A stretch of DNA of 64,000 nt, from positions 24,280-88,279 of the forward strand of contig JAEKLQ010000052.1 of the NCBI GenBank assembly GCA_019509785.1, written 5' to 3'. Position numbers and translations under genes: made by a program. Shown here one piece after another: positions 25,515-36,071 of this stretch (the first letter of the stretch is position 1; every line of letters begins with the position of its first letter). Source of the DNA: Fibrobacterota bacterium. Lineage in GTDB: Bacteria; Fibrobacterota; Fibrobacteria; UBA11236. Below the pieces are notes generated by a model. That model was given only the letters and a program-made list of their open reading frames with translations, was not told the origin of the DNA and searched no databases.

Positions 25515-25624
25515 GCACATTTTGAGAATTTTTGCAGGCTTGGGATCGGCACCCAATCCCCCGATTTACTTTCCTCCCCAACCGACGCTTCGATTTACCA
25601 TGGGTATGGGGAGGAAATCATGGA

Positions 25625-26794
25625 ATGAACGCCATGCGCATCTGGAAAACGAGCCATTCATTCAGGTCCTTTCTGCCTTCGTTTTTCAGAAGCTTTTTCT
25701 GCATGGCGCTTTTCTCCTTTATCGTAACGCATGCGGCCGTGACCTCCATCCAATCGGGAGTCGCTTGGGTCGATAACAACGGAAATCCGGTCAATGCCCA
25801 TGGCGGCGGGATCTGGTTCGAAAACGGGAAATATTTTTTCTACGGCGAATATTTCTCCGGCGGCAACAATGATTTCAAGGCCATCGCCATGTATTCATCC
25901 ACCGACCTGGCGAATTGGACTTGGGTCGGGAAGGTCCTTCCCGTGCAAGCGGGCGGGGAGTTGGGCCCGCAACGGATCGGGGAACGCCCCCATATCCTGA
26001 AATGCCCCGGCACCGGCGAATACGTCATGTTCATCCACTCTTCCGATCTCACCTATCAGGCCGATAAAGAATGCGTCTACGCCACCAGCCCCACCATCGA
26101 CGGCATCTATACCTATCGGGGCGCATTGACCAATTCAAGTGGTACTAAAATCGTCCACAGCGACATGTCCGCGTTCCAGGACGGCGGCACGGGGTATGTC
26201 GTAACGGAAAGCGGGTACGCGTTCAAACTGTCCCCCGACTACCATAGTTGGGTGGAAATAACCTTGAACGGCGCATCGGCCCTGAGCGGTTCGGAGTCGC
26301 CCACCCTCTTCAAGATGAACGGCACGTATTACTGGTTGTCTTCGAGCAAGACAGGATGGAGAAGCAATGACAATAAGTATGCGACCGCCTCGTCCATCGC
26401 CGGGCCCTGGACGGACAAAGGGCTATTGGCGCCCAGCGGGGAACTTACCTGGAACTCGCAAAGCACCTTCGTGTTGCCGGTGACGGGTTCGCAAGGGACG
26501 ATCTTCATGTTTTGCGGTGATCGCTGGAATGCCGACGATAATTCGAAGGCCACCTATGTCTGGCAACCCCTGGTCATCAAAGGCGCTGCGATCTCCATGC
26601 CGGCCTTCTACGCGGCCTGGTTCCTGAACGTCAAGACCGGGATGTGGTCCGCCGATGGAATGCCGGCTGCGCTTCGGCGTCCGAGGCCCGTCAGGCAGTC
26701 TTTCCCGGAAAGGGCCCGGGTGAATCTGAACGGAAGGGTTTACAGGCCCTGGGTTTCCGAATTCATGGAGCCCATGCTCTGGGGCAGGCGGTGA
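25625..26794 (+). CDS. Glycoside hydrolase family 43-like secreted enzyme
   Basis: A 389-residue exported protein (hydrophobic signal FFCMALFSFIVTHAA). The catalytic region is a five-bladed-propeller GH43-type domain starting with VNAHGGGIWFENGKYFFYGE, then YSSTDLANWTWVG, ERPHILKCPGTGEYVMFIHS, SDMSAFQDGGTGYV and SESPTLFKMNGTYYWLSS. This resembles GH43 galactosidase-type subfamilies acting on galactan side chains; exact specificity is uncertain. GGGAGGAAATC precedes ATG 25625. The Arg/Pro-rich C-terminal 45 residues lack a recognisable domain and overlap clpS tail to tail by 55 bp. Confidence 0.8.
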   Translation: MNAMRIWKTSHSFRSFLPSFFRSFFCMALFSFIVTHAAVTSIQSGVAWVDNNGNPVNAHGGGIWFENGKYFFYGEYFSGGNNDFKAIAMYSSTDLANWTWVGKVLPVQAGGELGPQRIGERPHILKCPGTGEYVMFIHSSDLTYQADKECVYATSPTIDGIYTYRGALTNSSGTKIVHSDMSAFQDGGTGYVVTESGYAFKLSPDYHSWVEITLNGASALSGSESPTLFKMNGTYYWLSSSKTGWRSNDNKYATASSIAGPWTDKGLLAPSGELTWNSQSTFVLPVTGSQGTIFMFCGDRWNADDNSKATYVWQPLVIKGAAISMPAFYAAWFLNVKTGMWSADGMPAALRRPRPVRQSFPERARVNLNGRVYRPWVSEFMEPMLWGRR

Positions 26795-27081
26795 TCGGGG
26801 CCGTACGCGAGGATCTTGGCGCACACCCCTTCGCAGTCCGAGCGCGTGCCGTAAAAGACGATGGTCTTCCCGGTCATATCCACCTCCACGGCGCAGCGGA
26901 AGGCGTTTTCGCGCGATAGCTTGCAGGCCGAGGTCAGCATCTCGACCACGTAATCGTAGGTATGCTCTTCATCGTTGAAAAGCACGACCTTCCAATTGAG
27001 GGAGGGCTTGGCCAGGGTCTCGGTTCCGGTTTCGCCTTCCGATTCCGGACTGGTCTTGCCGGGAAGATCGAGATCGCTCAT
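26740..27081 (-). CDS. clpS: ATP-dependent Clp protease adaptor ClpS
   Basis: A 113-residue protein whose core matches ClpS: KVVLFNDEEHTYDYVVEML, then CKLSRENAFRCAVEVDMTGKTIVFYG and CEGVCAKILAYGPD. ClpS delivers N-degron substrates to ClpA/ClpAP. The first 25 residues are a flexible Glu/Thr-rich arm. It overlaps the upstream unknown gene by ATGA, so it is translationally coupled, and its 3' end overlaps the convergent GH43 gene. clpA is not in the window. Confidence 0.93.
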   Translation of the reverse strand: MSDLDLPGKTSPESEGETGTETLAKPSLNWKVVLFNDEEHTYDYVVEMLTSACKLSRENAFRCAVEVDMTGKTIVFYGTRSDCEGVCAKILAYGPDHRLPQSMGSMNSETQGL

Positions 27082-27584
27082 TTCTCCATCACCTTTTCCC
27101 AGAAATATTCCCAGGCCAATTGCTGGTCGCCGGGAGCGAAGGCGTGCTTACGCTTGAAGACGCCGTTCAGGTATTCGTTGATGGTATCGATGGTCTGCCG
27201 GAGGAAGAAGGCCTGCCGGCTTTGCACGAAAGCGAGATCGTCGAAGGTGTGACCGGGCAAGTAGACTTCCAGGGGATTGAAATGCTCCCCTTCCTGCACG
27301 CTGGAGAGCACCACCTTCAGGTAGCGCGAGAAGAAGGCGTCCACCAATCCGCGGTTTTCCTCTTCATGATCGCCCATCAGTTTTTCGAACAGCCGTTCGC
27401 CGGATTGGCCGCCCTTGAGGAGTTGCACGAACAGACCCAGGGCGGAATCGTCCACCTTCTGGGAGAGCTGGAGGAGTTCGTGGGAGGATAGACGGTTCAG
27501 ATCTTCGGTCTTGCGGAAACCGGGCCCATCCACCAATCCGGAGAGGTAGATAAGCATCATCTTTTCGTAGTCTTCGGAGAGCAT
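27078..27584 (-). CDS. Hypothetical protein coupled to clpS
   Basis: A 168-residue, mostly helical, acidic cytoplasmic protein (LSSHELLQLSQKVDDSALGL; FVQSRQAFFLRQTIDTINEY). No membrane segment and no recognised domain. It directly precedes clpS with a 4-bp overlap, suggesting a role linked to ClpAP proteolysis or expression in fixed ratio with ClpS. A likely -10 (TATATT on the minus strand) lies near 27670, between this gene and murD. Confidence 0.75.
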   Translation of the reverse strand: MLSEDYEKMMLIYLSGLVDGPGFRKTEDLNRLSSHELLQLSQKVDDSALGLFVQLLKGGQSGERLFEKLMGDHEEENRGLVDAFFSRYLKVVLSSVQEGEHFNPLEVYLPGHTFDDLAFVQSRQAFFLRQTIDTINEYLNGVFKRKHAFAPGDQQLAWEYFWEKVMEK

Positions 27585-27702
27585 GGGCCGAGGGACGCTC
27601 CGATCTAAGAGTTCAAGACCGGCGTTCGCGCGCCGGCGCGCCTGGCCGCGGATAGGGCACGCAGTTAATATAACCTATTGGGCCTTGGCCCCAAGACCGG
27701 AA

Positions 27703-29082
27703 TCACAATCCTGCCACGAGCTTCTTGAAAGCCTTGCCCCTTTCCTTGTAGTTCTCGAACAGGCCGAAGCTGGCGCAGGCGGGGGAAAGCAGAAGGGATC
27801 CCTGCGGCACGCGGTCCATGAGGAATGCCGTCGCTTCTTCCAAGCCCGCGCAGGTTTCCAAGGCGGGCGATCCGTCCGGGCGGGGAATCCCGGCCGCGCG
27901 TAAGCTCGCCTCCAGGCGCCCCGCCGTTTGGCCGATGAGGGCGACGGCCCTGACATGAGGGGACGCGGCCACGACGGCGGCAAGTTCGGAAAAATCCGCA
28001 TGCTTCTCCGAGCCGCCCAGGATAAGCCCGAGGGGCCGATCGGACAGGGCGCGGATGGCCCCGATGGCGGCCTCCGGGCGCGTGGCGTAGGAATCGTTGT
28101 AGAACGAGAGCCCAGCGCGCTCGCGCACGAACTCCAGGCGATGCTCGAGGCCGTTGAAGGTCATGGCGGCGGCCACCACATGGCGAGGTTCGGCGCCGGC
28201 TTCCAGCGCGAGCGTACCGGCGGCGGCGATGTTCTCCAGGTTGAATGCTCCCGTGAGGCGGGTGGCGGCGAGCGGTACGCGGAAACCGCGCTTGATCCAG
28301 GTCACCGAGTCCCCGTCGATGCGGATTTCGGATCCGGAGCCGAAGGGCAGCTTGCGGGCGGGGGAGCGGGCGGCGATCCAGGCGCTGCCCTCGGCATCGG
28401 CGCAAAAGGCGAGCGCATCGGAGGGGGATTGGAACGAGACCAGGCGCGATTTGTGCAACCAATATTCTTCGCGATCGTGGTGCCAATCCAGGTGCTCGGA
28501 GGTGGTGCGCAGCACGGCAGCCAGGCGCGGGCTCTGCGATAGGGTGGAGAGCTGGAAGCTGGATAGCTCCAGGATCAGCTTTTCCCCGGGGTCGAGGGCG
28601 CCGGCCAATTCCAGGGCGGGCACGCCGATGTTACCCCCCAGGCGGGCGGCGATGCCGGCCTCCCGGAGCATGGCGTCGAGCAGGGAGCAGCAGGTACCCT
28701 TGCCGACCGTACCCGTAACGCCGATGATACGGTCGGCGCCGACCAGGGAAAATGCGAGGCCGGTCTGGGAGGTCAGGATCCCGCCGCGGGCCAGGAAATC
28801 GGCCAGGGGGGGGAGATCAGGACGTACGCCCGCGGATCGGAAGACGGTGCGCATCGAACCCAAACCGCTCAGGTATCCGTAGGGGGAACCTTCGCCGCTT
28901 CCCGCGTAACGAACGCCCCGATCCAGGTCCTTGGGCGGATTCCGATCGAAGACGGTGATATCCGTGAAGCCTCGCGCGAGCAGGAAGCGGCAAGTGCTGG
29001 CGCCTTCCACGCCGTATCCGAGGATCCCGATGGGCTCGGCGAGCGCGGGCTGCGCGCTTTCCAAGGTCGCGGAAGGGGGCAT
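27703..29082 (-). CDS. murD: UDP-N-acetylmuramoylalanine--D-glutamate ligase, variant type
   Basis: A 459-residue Mur ligase that adds D-Glu to UDP-MurNAc-L-Ala. It has the Rossmann start IGILGYGVEG (18-27), an ATP loop GTVGKGT (124-130) instead of the usual GTNGKTT, LELSSFQLS, a Lys in EEYWLHKSRL that would be carbamylated, FYNDSYATRPEA in place of NDSKATNP, and LLSPACASFGLFENYKERG at the end. The overall set is MurD, but several motifs differ from the dcw-cluster enzyme. ATG 29082 is chosen because a longer frame would run into the divergent gene. No other cell-wall genes are nearby. Confidence 0.85.
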   Translation of the reverse strand: MPPSATLESAQPALAEPIGILGYGVEGASTCRFLLARGFTDITVFDRNPPKDLDRGVRYAGSGEGSPYGYLSGLGSMRTVFRSAGVRPDLPPLADFLARGGILTSQTGLAFSLVGADRIIGVTGTVGKGTCCSLLDAMLREAGIAARLGGNIGVPALELAGALDPGEKLILELSSFQLSTLSQSPRLAAVLRTTSEHLDWHHDREEYWLHKSRLVSFQSPSDALAFCADAEGSAWIAARSPARKLPFGSGSEIRIDGDSVTWIKRGFRVPLAATRLTGAFNLENIAAAGTLALEAGAEPRHVVAAAMTFNGLEHRLEFVRERAGLSFYNDSYATRPEAAIGAIRALSDRPLGLILGGSEKHADFSELAAVVAASPHVRAVALIGQTAGRLEASLRAAGIPRPDGSPALETCAGLEEATAFLMDRVPQGSLLLSPACASFGLFENYKERGKAFKKLVAGL

Positions 29083-29110
29083 CACGCCGAAAAATAGCAA
29101 CCCCAGCGGC

Positions 29111-29139
29111 TTGGAGCCCCTCGCCCCTGATTTTATATT
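29111..29139 (+). promoter_or_regulatory. Sigma-70-type promoter
   Basis: TTGGAG (29111-29116), a 17-nt spacer and TATATT (29134-29139), 39 nt before the ATG at 29178. It probably drives the membrane protein gene and gcvH behind it. Confidence 0.55.
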
Positions 29140-29177
29140 CCTGCACGCTTTCGAGATATCTCGTCGAAGGAGCGTGG

Positions 29178-29873
29178 ATGAAGAACGACTTGCTGCTGCT
29201 GACCCTGCTTTACGCCGTCGCATGCACCGCCTTCATCGGCGCCATCAATGCCCGCGGCCCCGCGCGGGTCGTACTCTCCTACTTCCTCGCCATCCTCACC
29301 CTGTGCGCCGCCGTCTTCCATACCAGCCAACTGGTGGCGAGCGGCGATCTGGGCAAAGGCGACGTGGTCGTAGCGCCTCCCCCGGCCCCGGAGCCCGTCA
29401 AACCGCCCGAGCCTCCGCCCGGCCCGGATACCGCGGCTATCAACACTTCGCAACGCGATGCCGCCGTCGCGGAAGGCAAGAACGAACTCAAAGGCGTGTT
29501 GGAAGCGGCCCGTCATACCGCCCGCAGCCTGGCCTCGCTCAACCTGGGCGCCGTCGCCGATATTTCGGACGAGGAATACGAGGGTTTGCAGAACCGCGCC
29601 ATCGGTTACCTGGCGGAAGCGCGTAAGGACAAGGATAAGCTAGGCGCCGTGGCCGCCAAAATGCCGCCGCAGTTGAAAGGCGCCGTGGACGCGCTTTCCA
29701 AGGGCATGGAATCCCTGATCGCCGCCGCTTACAATGCCGAGCGTTTCTTCAAGGCCGAGAACGATACCGAGGAAAAGCAGCATGCCGCCGCTTTCCGGCA
29801 CGGCGCCCAGGAAGCCAATGCCGAATTCAAGAAGGCCGGCGAGATGCTGGGCGCCCAGGATTCCGGCGAGTAG
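29178..29873 (+). CDS. Membrane hypothetical protein with Pro-rich linker and helical domain
   Basis: A 231-residue protein. Two membrane helices at the N-terminus (LLLLTLLYAVACTAFIGAI; VVLSYFLAILTLCAAVFHT) are followed by a Pro-rich linker (APPPAPEPVKPPEPPPGP) and a helical domain of about 130 residues with heptad-like spacing. GAAGGAG precedes the ATG. Nothing identifies the function. gcvH follows after 24 bp on the same strand. Confidence 0.72.
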   Translation: MKNDLLLLTLLYAVACTAFIGAINARGPARVVLSYFLAILTLCAAVFHTSQLVASGDLGKGDVVVAPPPAPEPVKPPEPPPGPDTAAINTSQRDAAVAEGKNELKGVLEAARHTARSLASLNLGAVADISDEEYEGLQNRAIGYLAEARKDKDKLGAVAAKMPPQLKGAVDALSKGMESLIAAAYNAERFFKAENDTEEKQHAAAFRHGAQEANAEFKKAGEMLGAQDSGE

Positions 29874-29897
29874 AGCCCATTTACTTAGGAGGACGCG

Positions 29898-30269
29898 ATG
29901 TCCCTTGTTCCCGATGGATTGAAGTACACCAAAGATCATGAATGGGCGAAGTTCGAGAGCGCCGTCGCCACCATCGGCGTCACCGACCATGCCCAGCGGG
30001 AATTAGGTGATATCGTCTTCGTCGAGCTGCCCAAGGTGGGCGCGACGGTGACCGCGGGCCAAAGCTTCGGGACCATCGAAGCCGTAAAGACCGTGGCCGA
30101 ACTGTACGCGCCGATTTCCGGAACCGTGGAAGCCGTGAACACCGCCCTGGCCGCCGATGCCGGCGTCATCAACCAGGACCCTTACGGAAAGGGCTGGATC
30201 ATCAAGGTGAAGGGAACCGGCGGCCAAGACGGCCTGCTGGATGCGGCGGGATATAAAGCCCTGATCTAA
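29898..30269 (+). CDS. gcvH: Glycine cleavage system H protein
   Basis: A 123-residue lipoyl carrier. The fold is recognisable from KYTKDHEWAKFE, IGVTDHAQRELGDIVFVELP and the lipoylation site IEAVKTVAEL (Lys64), with YGKGWIIKVK at the end. It shuttles the methylamine intermediate from GcvP to GcvT. AGGAGG precedes the ATG. gcvP is 1.2 kb away on the opposite strand, and no gcvT is seen in the window. The stop region overlaps the convergent SMP-30 gene by 4 bp. Confidence 0.96.
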   Translation: MSLVPDGLKYTKDHEWAKFESAVATIGVTDHAQRELGDIVFVELPKVGATVTAGQSFGTIEAVKTVAELYAPISGTVEAVNTALAADAGVINQDPYGKGWIIKVKGTGGQDGLLDAAGYKALI

Positions 30270-31363
30270 GGCGTCGCGCGCAGGATCGGAAGCCGCGGCC
30301 CTTCCGCCCGGCCCGGGATCCCGTCTTTCCACCAACGTCCATCGGCCCGGAAGGATTTCATCGCCCTGGGGCGCAGATCCAGGCGCGGGCCCGAACGCAG
30401 CGCGGTCGTACCGGTTTGCGGCCAGGCGCGGCCGGGGATCTTGAGATCCAAAGAATACAAGCCGCCGTCACCGGTGCAATACAAGGTCTTCCAGTCCTTC
30501 CCGCCGAAATGGCAATTGTCGACATTGCCCGCCTTCCCTTGCGATGGATCATAAGGGGCGGTTTGGCTTTTGAAAGCGATGCTCCCGATCTTGGTTCCGG
30601 CGGCGTTGACCACGTAGACCGTGCCTTCGCCGTAATCGACCAGGTAGAAGTTGCCGTGGCTATCCACCTCGCAGCCGTCCCCGATGCTGACGGGGAAGAA
30701 GTCGCGCGGATTGGCAAGTGCCCCGTTCGCGCCCACGTCGTAGCGGCGATTGACCCCGGTCGACTGCACGTTCACCACCTTCTCGTCCTCCAGCCATTCG
30801 ATACCGTTGGCGCCGTTCACTCCCGTGGCCGCGATGGTGGTCGTCCCATGCGCGTCGGCGTAGAAGATGTTGGCGCCCAGGTCGGTGAAGTAGAAGGAAC
30901 CGTCCTTGCCCATGCTGAAATCGTTGGACTGGTTGAAAGTGGCGGTCTTCCCGCTCGTCGCCAGCTCGGCATCGACGGTCGCGTCCTTCTTATAGCGTAC
31001 GACCTTACCCTTCTGCGCCGCGATGACCCTGCCCTGCCCGTCCACGAAAAGGCCGTTGCTCTGGTTGCTGGCCACGATCCACCGCGTTCCCGTGTCGCTG
31101 GGAACGGCGGGATCGATTTTCCAGATGGGCCAGTTCAGGGTGCTGTTGGAAAGCTGTTCGGTGAAGTAGACCGTACCGTCGATGGGATCGACCGAGGCGC
31201 CCTCGCAATATTGGGGGACCTTCTTGACCCATTTCATCTGGGTGCCGGTGGCCATGATGGAATCCGGAAGCGTTAGCGTCGGCGGGACGAAAGTCTGGGC
31301 GAAGGCGGAAACGGGTAGGGCAAAGGCCAGGACAAGGCTATGGCGCAGGCGCGAGTCGGACAT
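30266..31363 (-). CDS. SMP-30/gluconolactonase-like secreted protein
   Basis: A 365-residue exported protein (signal ending VSAFAQ). It has the six-bladed propeller pattern of SMP-30/LRE proteins: YCEGASVDPIDGTVYFTE, NGLFVDGQGRVIAAQ, NDFSMGKDGSFYFTDLGAN, NGIEWLEDEKVVNV, DGCEVDSHGNFYLVDYG. The family hydrolyses sugar lactones using a metal. Periplasmic location is implied. TATATT on the minus strand at about 31426 is a likely -10. Confidence 0.83.
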   Translation of the reverse strand: MSDSRLRHSLVLAFALPVSAFAQTFVPPTLTLPDSIMATGTQMKWVKKVPQYCEGASVDPIDGTVYFTEQLSNSTLNWPIWKIDPAVPSDTGTRWIVASNQSNGLFVDGQGRVIAAQKGKVVRYKKDATVDAELATSGKTATFNQSNDFSMGKDGSFYFTDLGANIFYADAHGTTTIAATGVNGANGIEWLEDEKVVNVQSTGVNRRYDVGANGALANPRDFFPVSIGDGCEVDSHGNFYLVDYGEGTVYVVNAAGTKIGSIAFKSQTAPYDPSQGKAGNVDNCHFGGKDWKTLYCTGDGGLYSLDLKIPGRAWPQTGTTALRSGPRLDLRPRAMKSFRADGRWWKDGIPGRAEGPRLPILRATP

Positions 31364-31471
31364 TCTGATTCTCCCTGATCCCCTCAGGTGGCCGATGGGC
31401 CTAGCGGCCTATCGGAGTAAAGGAATATAACGCCCCGGGGAGGGTTTCGTGGTCCTATACGTCCGACTTCC

Positions 31472-34384
<2,913 letters not shown>

Positions 34385-34545
34385 TTGTTTCTTTCCTGGG
34401 AGATGTCGGCCTGTCTTATGGGGAACGGCCTCGGTGCGTTCCGGGAATCCGCAATAATTTATTAAATTCGAGCAGTTGCCGCAGCCTCGGAAACCCCGCG
34501 GCTATGGACCGCCCGGGCTTTTCCGGAGCTCAGTAAGGAATGGAT

Positions 34546-35544
34546 ATGGGAGTCAGGGTCGCGATCATGGGCGCCACCGGCGCGGTGGGCACGGAGCTTT
34601 TGGACATATTGGCAGAACGCAATTTCCCGGTTTCGGAATTGCGGCTCCTGGCGTCGGCCCGGTCCGCCGGAAAAACCCTCAAGTATCAGGACAAGGACAT
34701 CAAGGTCCAGGAGCTGAAACACGATTCGTTCCAAGGCATCGATCTGGTGCTGGCCTCGGCCGGGGGCAAGATCAGCAAGGAATTCGCGCCTTCGGCCGTG
34801 AAGGCCGGCGCGGTCGTAGTCGACAACACTTCCTATTTCCGCATGATCGAAGGCGTGCCGCTGGTGATCCCCGAAATCAATCCCGAGGACATCGCCAAGC
34901 ATAAAGGGATCATCGCCAATCCCAACTGCTCCACCATCATCATGGCGCTTCCGCTCTTCCCGCTGCATAAGCGCTACAAGGTGAAGCGCGTGGTCGCCGC
35001 CACCTACCAGGCCGCCAGCGGCGCGGGCGCGGTGGCGATGGACGAACTGGTCCAGGAAACAGCCGCCTACATCCAGGGGAAGGAATTCAACCGCACGGTC
35101 ATTCCGCATCCGTACGCATTCAACCTCTTCCCGCACAACTCGCCGATGACGGACAACGGGTATTGCGAAGAAGAACTGAAGATGGTGAAGGAGACGCAGA
35201 AGATCTTCCATGAGCCGGGAATCCGTATCACGGCCACCTGCGTACGGGTGCCCGTACTGCGCGCCCATTCCGAAGCCCTCAACATCGAATTCGAGCAAGA
35301 GCCCGATATCGAGGAAGTCTACCGCATCCTGAAAGCGGCCCCCGGCGTGGAAGTGGCCGAGGACCGCGGCAATAACCGCTGGCCCATGCCTTTGGACGCC
35401 TCGGGCCGGGACCCGGTGCTGGTGGGCCGCGTCCGCAAGGACCTCACCCAGCCGAAAACGCTGGATATCTGGGTGGTAGGGGATCAGATCCGCAAGGGCG
35501 CGGCCTTGAACGCGGTGCAGATCGCGGAGAAGTTGTTCAATTGA
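34546..35544 (+). CDS. asd: Aspartate-semialdehyde dehydrogenase
   Basis: A 332-residue enzyme reducing aspartyl phosphate to the semialdehyde, feeding lysine, threonine and methionine. It has VAIMGATGAVGTELLDIL for NADP, ASAGGKISKEFAP, the active-site cysteine in NPNCSTIIMA, and VATYQAASGAG before the catalytic His (RVPVLRAHSE). TAAGGA is best spaced for the ATG at 34546; ATG 34540 is possible. lysA follows 530 bp downstream on the same strand. Confidence 0.96.
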   Translation: MGVRVAIMGATGAVGTELLDILAERNFPVSELRLLASARSAGKTLKYQDKDIKVQELKHDSFQGIDLVLASAGGKISKEFAPSAVKAGAVVVDNTSYFRMIEGVPLVIPEINPEDIAKHKGIIANPNCSTIIMALPLFPLHKRYKVKRVVAATYQAASGAGAVAMDELVQETAAYIQGKEFNRTVIPHPYAFNLFPHNSPMTDNGYCEEELKMVKETQKIFHEPGIRITATCVRVPVLRAHSEALNIEFEQEPDIEEVYRILKAAPGVEVAEDRGNNRWPMPLDASGRDPVLVGRVRKDLTQPKTLDIWVVGDQIRKGAALNAVQIAEKLFN

Positions 35545-35569
35545 GACCGGACTAGGTCTTTCCTTCGTT

Positions 35570-35664
35570 AGGGTACAGGGTAAAGGGGACAGGGTAAAAG
35601 AAGACGGGGAACCGTCTACTGCCCTTAACCCTTAACCCTTAACCCTTTACCCTTTACCCTGTCT
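35570..35664. repeat. Telomere-like CCCTTAA repeat forming a large hairpin
   Basis: The left arm carries GGGTACAGGGTAAAG and GACAGGGTAAAAG; the right arm carries tandem CCCTTAA units followed by CTTTACCCTTTACCCTGTC. The arms pair around a perfect AGACGG-GGAA-CCGTCT hairpin (35602-35617). It follows asd and probably ends its transcript. It belongs to the same type as the element at 11283. Confidence 0.6.
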
Positions 35665-35702
35665 TACTTGTCTCCCCCGACGGGTGATCGTACACTCTCC
35701 CC

Positions 35703-35936
35703 ATGTCCGTCATCCTCGGCCTCCTCATCTTCTGCCTCGGCCTCTATTTCCTCAGCCTGTTCTTCCAGCTCGCGCGGCTCGAGAAAAGCATGACCGAAGC
35801 GGTCACCGTGCTCGAGAAGTTCATGATGGCCAAGTACTCCCTGGGGGACGACGGGAAGACGAAAGCGGAAGCGGCGGCCGCCACGGCGGCGGCGGAAAAG
35901 GCGCTGGCCAAAGAAGGCGGCGCGGCTACTCCGTAA
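35703..35936 (+). CDS. Small single-pass membrane protein
   Basis: A 77-residue product with one N-terminal membrane helix (ILGLLIFCLGLYFLSLFF), an amphipathic helix (LEKSMTEAVTVLEKFMMAKYS) and an Ala/Lys-rich tail. No good ribosome site is visible, so expression is less certain than for its neighbours. No family recognised. Confidence 0.55.
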   Translation: MSVILGLLIFCLGLYFLSLFFQLARLEKSMTEAVTVLEKFMMAKYSLGDDGKTKAEAAAATAAAEKALAKEGGAATP

Positions 35937-36071
35937 ACCGGATACGCCCGGGTCCCCGACGTAACGGCGGCGCTGCGGCCCCGGCCCGCCGGGCTCGGCG
36001 GACCTGCCGGGCCGGGCGCGGAACCCCCCTAATTTCCTTGCTATCTTTCCCCGCCGGAGGATCCCCGGCCC

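Noticed and set aside
29083..29223. 47-residue N-terminal extension of murD
   Set aside because: It overlaps the divergent gene and its promoter, is Arg/Ser-rich, and lies before the normal MurD Rossmann start.
34385..34545. Possible glycine riboswitch before gcvP
   Set aside because: No tandem aptamer motifs are visible and the gap is only about 160 bp, shared with asd.
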